Shown here: in pieces, positions 61,003-64,000 of the stretch
Numbering within the stretch: position 1 is the first letter of the stretch
Layout of the letters: every line of letters starts with the position of its first letter
From: Microvirga soli
GTDB lineage: Bacteria; Pseudomonadota; Alphaproteobacteria; Rhizobiales; Beijerinckiaceae
Direction: 5' to 3'
Assembly (NCBI RefSeq): GCF_016734765.1
Contig: NZ_JAERQE010000025.1
Location: 1-64,000, forward strand
Length of the DNA stretch: 64,000 nucleotides
Program-made: the position numbers and the translations under genes
Notes under the pieces: model-generated
Told to the model about the DNA's origin: nothing
The model's input: the letters and a program-made list of their open reading frames with translations, nothing else
Database searches by the model: none

Positions 61003-61775
61003 TAGGCTGTTCCTGCCGACTAACAGTGAAATCGAGGCGCTAAAAAGAAATGCGCCGGTTGCAGCTCAATAAATACTCCTGCTTCACTCGAAAGCTCTTC
61101 ACTATTTCGGCTGGAGAGATACCCCCTACGGGTTAAGTAAAGAACTACTCCCATCAATAGAAGATGCTTAACTCATAAGAGTAATTATAGCCACTTGATT
61201 ATTTTGCTGCAGCGCACACGGCAGATTTAATTCTGTTATACTATAATTAATCTTATTGAATGTTGATAATAGTGCTAAATAAATGCGCGTTTTCGATAGC
61301 ATCCAGAGGCGCTCCCATTTCAAAAAACAACTTAGAAACTGGGCTATGTGAGTTTCTTCTTTGCCATGTTTCAATTGATGAACGGCACCGTTGCCGGAAT
61401 GCATGTTCTATTCCCCGCGCGTCCAGCATGAATTCGAAGGGTGGCATCTCTCAATATCGAAGACTTGTGGCTCTTGGTGTACCGCCAAGCTTTCAAAATG
61501 ATATATCCTCTAGCCCTTAGGAGCGAGGTTGATGCCATTGGCCAAATTGAGACAGGAGCAGGTGCGGCTCAGGCAGGCGTCTTTACCATATGCCTGAGAA
61601 TTTTTGACACGGTCGTTGATATGAGGAGAGAATTTCAACGGTATTAGTCGAATATGCCTGGCAAAGACGTGCTGCAAATGCATACGGCCGCGGGGCTACA
61701 TAGAACACGCAGAAACAACCTGCATTCAAGCAAGAGACAGTCAACTAAAATTCATAATGACTAGGGGCATCTCAA
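61003..61775. other. AT-rich divergent promoter region of algD and the PL7 lyase
   Basis: 773 bases, much richer in A and T than the flanking genes, especially 61140-61270 and 61640-61770. It must carry the algD promoter (minus) and the lyase promoter (plus). GTAAAGAACTA at 61137-61147, 135 bases before algD, repeats exactly before the LuxR-type gene at 42297. Open frames here (for example 61441-61647) lack ribosome sites and a recognisable product and are not called. Confidence 0.6.
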
Positions 61776-62990
61776 GTGACTTTGTCTTCCTCCTTCTCAC
61801 CGGGTCGCAATTTCAATCTCGCTCATTGGAAAATAACTCTCCCGACGGATCGGAACGGCGATTTTTCAGGCACTGCCTCGGAAGTGAAGAACCTCAATGG
61901 CTATATAAATCCGAGGTACTTCTACACAGGATCTGACGGAGCTATGATCTTCGTGGCTCCCGTGGAAGGAGCAACGACAGGCGGATCGCGATATGCGCGC
62001 TCCGAGCTTCGGGAGATGAACGGCTCAGAACGGGCGGCATGGACTATCAGGCAAGGTGGATTCTTGAAGGCTACCCTCGAGGTCGACCAAGCTCCGACTC
62101 TGTTCAATGGAACGAAGGGACGCGTCGTTGTCGGTCAGGTTCATGGACAGGACGAGGAGCTCGTCCGCCTGTATTGGGAAAAGGGCACCCTCTACTTCGT
62201 GAACGATATTGCGGGCACTACAGGCCGAGAGACGAAGTTCGCCCTGACCAACAAAGCCGGCTCCAAACCCAATGTCGCCCTCAATGAGAAATTTACCTAT
62301 TCGATAAACGTCACAACCGAACATGTGAAAGTAACCGTTTCCGCCGATGGGCAGACCTACACGGCTACGGACAAGATCCACCAGACCTGGAGAAGCGACG
62401 CTTTCTATTTCAAGGCAGGCACCTACCTTGGGGTGAATGAAACGCAGGGAACCGGCTTTGGCCAGACGTCCTTCTACGATCTGAAGTTCAGCCACCCGGT
62501 CAAGGCATCACAGGCAGCGATCAAGAAAAGCGGCTTGCCATCAACGTCAAAGACGTATGCCGGCATGAGCACGGACGACAAGCTCACAGGATCTGCCGGC
62601 AATGACAGAATCGAGGGCGAGAGCGGCAGAGATATGATCTGGGGCAAAAGCGGAAATGACATCCTTGTCGGAGGGGCCGGCAAGGATTCCTTCACGTTCG
62701 ATACGAAGCTCGGAACCGCCAACGTCGACGTCATCCTTGATTTCAGTGTCAAGGATGACACGATCCGCCTCAACGACACAGTGTTCACGAAGCTCAAATC
62801 CGGAAAGCTGTTGCCGGAATACTTTGCCGTGAGTTCGAAAGCACTGGATGCGCAGGATCGAATCATCTACAGCAACAAGACAGGTAGCCTGTTCTATGAT
62901 CCGGATGGATCCGGCCCAAGCCGTGCTATCCAGTTTGCCAAGATCGATGCGGGCCTGAAGTTAACGGCAGCCGACTTCCTGGTCATCTAG
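61776..62990 (+). CDS. Alginate lyase, PL7 family, with RTX C-terminus
   Basis: A 404-residue secreted lyase. The PL7 domain (about residues 10-242) carries its three signatures: RSELRE (75-80), QVH (121-123) and YFKAGTY (211-217). Residues 264-305 hold RTX nonapeptides (GSAGNDRIEG, GKSGNDILVGGAGKDS) that bind calcium, followed by the VILDFSVKDDTIRL tail typical of type I-secreted proteins. There is no N-terminal signal peptide, in agreement with type I export. The start is GTG 61776. The layout recalls Azotobacter AlyA3. Transporter genes for it are not in the window. Confidence 0.9.
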   Translation: MTLSSSFSPGRNFNLAHWKITLPTDRNGDFSGTASEVKNLNGYINPRYFYTGSDGAMIFVAPVEGATTGGSRYARSELREMNGSERAAWTIRQGGFLKATLEVDQAPTLFNGTKGRVVVGQVHGQDEELVRLYWEKGTLYFVNDIAGTTGRETKFALTNKAGSKPNVALNEKFTYSINVTTEHVKVTVSADGQTYTATDKIHQTWRSDAFYFKAGTYLGVNETQGTGFGQTSFYDLKFSHPVKASQAAIKKSGLPSTSKTYAGMSTDDKLTGSAGNDRIEGESGRDMIWGKSGNDILVGGAGKDSFTFDTKLGTANVDVILDFSVKDDTIRLNDTVFTKLKSGKLLPEYFAVSSKALDAQDRIIYSNKTGSLFYDPDGSGPSRAIQFAKIDAGLKLTAADFLVI

Positions 62991-63223
62991 CGGGAATACG
63001 TTCTGCCTCAGACGCCTCGCATGGATGTATCCTCGACGATCGGGAGATAATCGCGAACTGTGAACAGGCTGCCTCTCATCCGAAAGAGGTAGGCGCCTGA
63101 TCAGGGGCTTATGAATAGCTCTTACTGACGTCTCATTTCACCATTTCCAGAGCCCTTACGGCCAAGCTGACGTCCTATTGCCACGATTGATGACGAGAAA
63201 TTCCTCTAACCAAGGGGATATGC

Positions 63224-63724
63224 ATGATGTCTCGTCTTCTTCTTGCCTGCGCCGCCATCGTTTGCGCTCTGCCTGCCGCTGCATCGGATCGCATGACAAT
63301 TGACTCGCTCGTTGCGCAACACGCCAAGACCCATGGCGTCCCAGAGGCCCTGGTTCATAGGATCATCAGAAGAGAAAGCAGCTATAATCCGCGAGCATTG
63401 AGCAAAGGCAATTTCGGCCTGATGCAGATCCGCTACGCGACGGCCCGTGGCATGGGATACCGGGGCAACCCGTCGGGATTACTCAATGCCAACACGAACC
63501 TCACTTATGCGGTCCCTTATCTTGCCAACGCGTATAAAGTTGCAGGCGGCAATTTCGACCGTACAGTCGCCCTCTACGCAGGCGGCTACTACTACGAGGC
63601 TAAACGCAAGGGGCTGCTTCATGCGCTCGGCAGGGCTGTTACCGATCCTGTTTCGACCGGCTCCATCGCGGCGGCTGGAAGCGCCGCGCGCACTTCGGCA
63701 TTCACATCTGCCAATGCTCAGTGA
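63224..63724 (+). CDS. Lytic transglycosylase (SLT domain)
   Basis: A 166-residue periplasmic murein lytic transglycosylase with a signal peptide (LLLACAAIVCALPAAAS). The SLT fold is shown by the catalytic glutamate in RRESSYNPRAL (near residue 51), the GNFGLMQIRYATARGMGY segment and NLTYAVPYLANAYKVAGG. A TVALYAGGYYY motif near residue 115 completes it. ATG 63224 follows AAGGGG by six bases; ATG 63227 is equally possible. Such enzymes open peptidoglycan for envelope-spanning machines. A link to alginate export is possible but unproven. Confidence 0.9.
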   Translation: MMSRLLLACAAIVCALPAAASDRMTIDSLVAQHAKTHGVPEALVHRIIRRESSYNPRALSKGNFGLMQIRYATARGMGYRGNPSGLLNANTNLTYAVPYLANAYKVAGGNFDRTVALYAGGYYYEAKRKGLLHALGRAVTDPVSTGSIAAAGSAARTSAFTSANAQ

Positions 63725-63818
63725 CGTTGCCGGGCGGCGCAACCGCTGATCCTACCGCAAGACGCCCGGCCAGATCCAAGCCGAGCGTCTTCCTTTTCGA
63801 GGTTCAATTTATCTATAG

Positions 63819-64000
63819 TCACGCAGGCTCCGTATCGATGCCCGCTTCCGTCAGATCCTTGAAGCCGCCGATATTGAACACCGCCGTATAGCCCATGTCC
63901 TGCAGGGTCTTGCCTGCCAAGGCCGAGCGCCCTCCGGAGGCGCAATGCAGGAGGATGGTTCTGTCCTTCCGAAACTCCGGATTGTGATACTGGCTATCTG
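63819..64000 (-). CDS. Rhodanese-like domain protein (partial, cut by window end)
   Basis: The C-terminal 59 residues of a rhodanese-fold protein, read on the minus strand from the window edge to a TGA at 63821-63819. The active-site loop HCASGGRSALAG holds the persulfide-forming cysteine, and MGYTAVFNIGGFKDLTEAG follows. The 5' part lies beyond base 64000. It may be a single-domain sulfurtransferase; the rest of the protein cannot be judged. Confidence 0.85.
   Translation of the reverse strand, partial: DSQYHNPEFRKDRTILLHCASGGRSALAGKTLQDMGYTAVFNIGGFKDLTEAGIDTEPA

Noticed and set aside
61441..61647. A 68-residue frame in the AT-rich region before the PL7 lyase
   Set aside because: No ribosome site, unrecognised product, lies in promoter-rich sequence; chance open frames are common there.

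Overview
The window looks like a chromosomal segment of a GC-rich alphaproteobacterium of the Hyphomicrobiales (Rhizobiales). Methylobacteriaceae, and Microvirga in particular, fit the gene content best. This placement is inferred from protein families and repeats (an MbfA iron exporter with an Irr-type operator, a DUF6111/NudL/CCA gene run, RIME/REP-like palindromes) and not from a marker gene such as rRNA. No tRNA, rRNA, CRISPR array, prophage or insertion sequence was seen.

Layout. 0.3-3.0 kb (minus): a four-gene run of DUF1285, NudL-type Nudix, DUF6111 and CCA tRNA nucleotidyltransferase. 3.2-10.1 kb (plus): a MoxR ATPase, DUF58, DUF4159 membrane protein and a von Willebrand/GATase-like membrane protein. 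10.2-14.7 kb: GNAT, Nudix, the MbfA ferritin-VIT iron exporter, a metallophosphoesterase and a DUF4142 protein with an inserted glycine zipper. 15.0-19.4 kb: a polar amino acid ABC transporter with two paralogous binding proteins. 19.4-26.6 kb: small membrane proteins, a DUF882 peptidase, a fluoroacetate dehalogenase-like hydrolase, PxpA, PncB, a PQQ-type dehydrogenase with its cytochrome c, and a flavin/PNPOx-fold stress protein. 26.9-29.2 kb: Mrp, MobA, TusA, then a 58-residue CsbD protein. 29.5-34.1 kb: an orphan histidine kinase, glycerate kinase, a HAD phosphatase and an aldehyde dehydrogenase. 34.4-40.8 kb: a Liv-type ABC transporter followed by a GMC oxidoreductase.

The most notable part is 41.0-63.0 kb. 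Between 61.0 and 43.4 kb, all on the minus strand and tightly spaced, lie nine genes that together make a bacterial alginate biosynthesis operon: AlgD (GDP-mannose 6-dehydrogenase, Cys268 kept), Alg8 (polymerase), Alg44 (PilZ c-di-GMP receptor), AlgA (GDP-mannose supply), a 1246-residue protein fusing a TPR-like helical region to an AlgG-like mannuronan C5-epimerase, AlgL (PL5 lyase with its catalytic quartet) and three secreted Sel1-repeat proteins. No AlgE porin, AlgX or AlgI/J/F acetylation genes are in the window. Two LuxR-type regulators with degraded receiver domains lie downstream in the same direction, and a divergently transcribed PL7 alginate lyase with an RTX tail lies just upstream.

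How they work together (inferred): AlgA and AlgD supply GDP-mannuronate, and Alg8/Alg44 polymerise it under c-di-GMP control. The TPR-AlgG fusion and the Sel1 proteins form a periplasmic scaffold in which the chain is epimerised, AlgL clears stray polymer, and the RTX lyase trims polymer outside the cell. Alginate production is known experimentally mainly from Pseudomonas and Azotobacter, so this rearranged alphaproteobacterial version is the best candidate for an undescribed system here.
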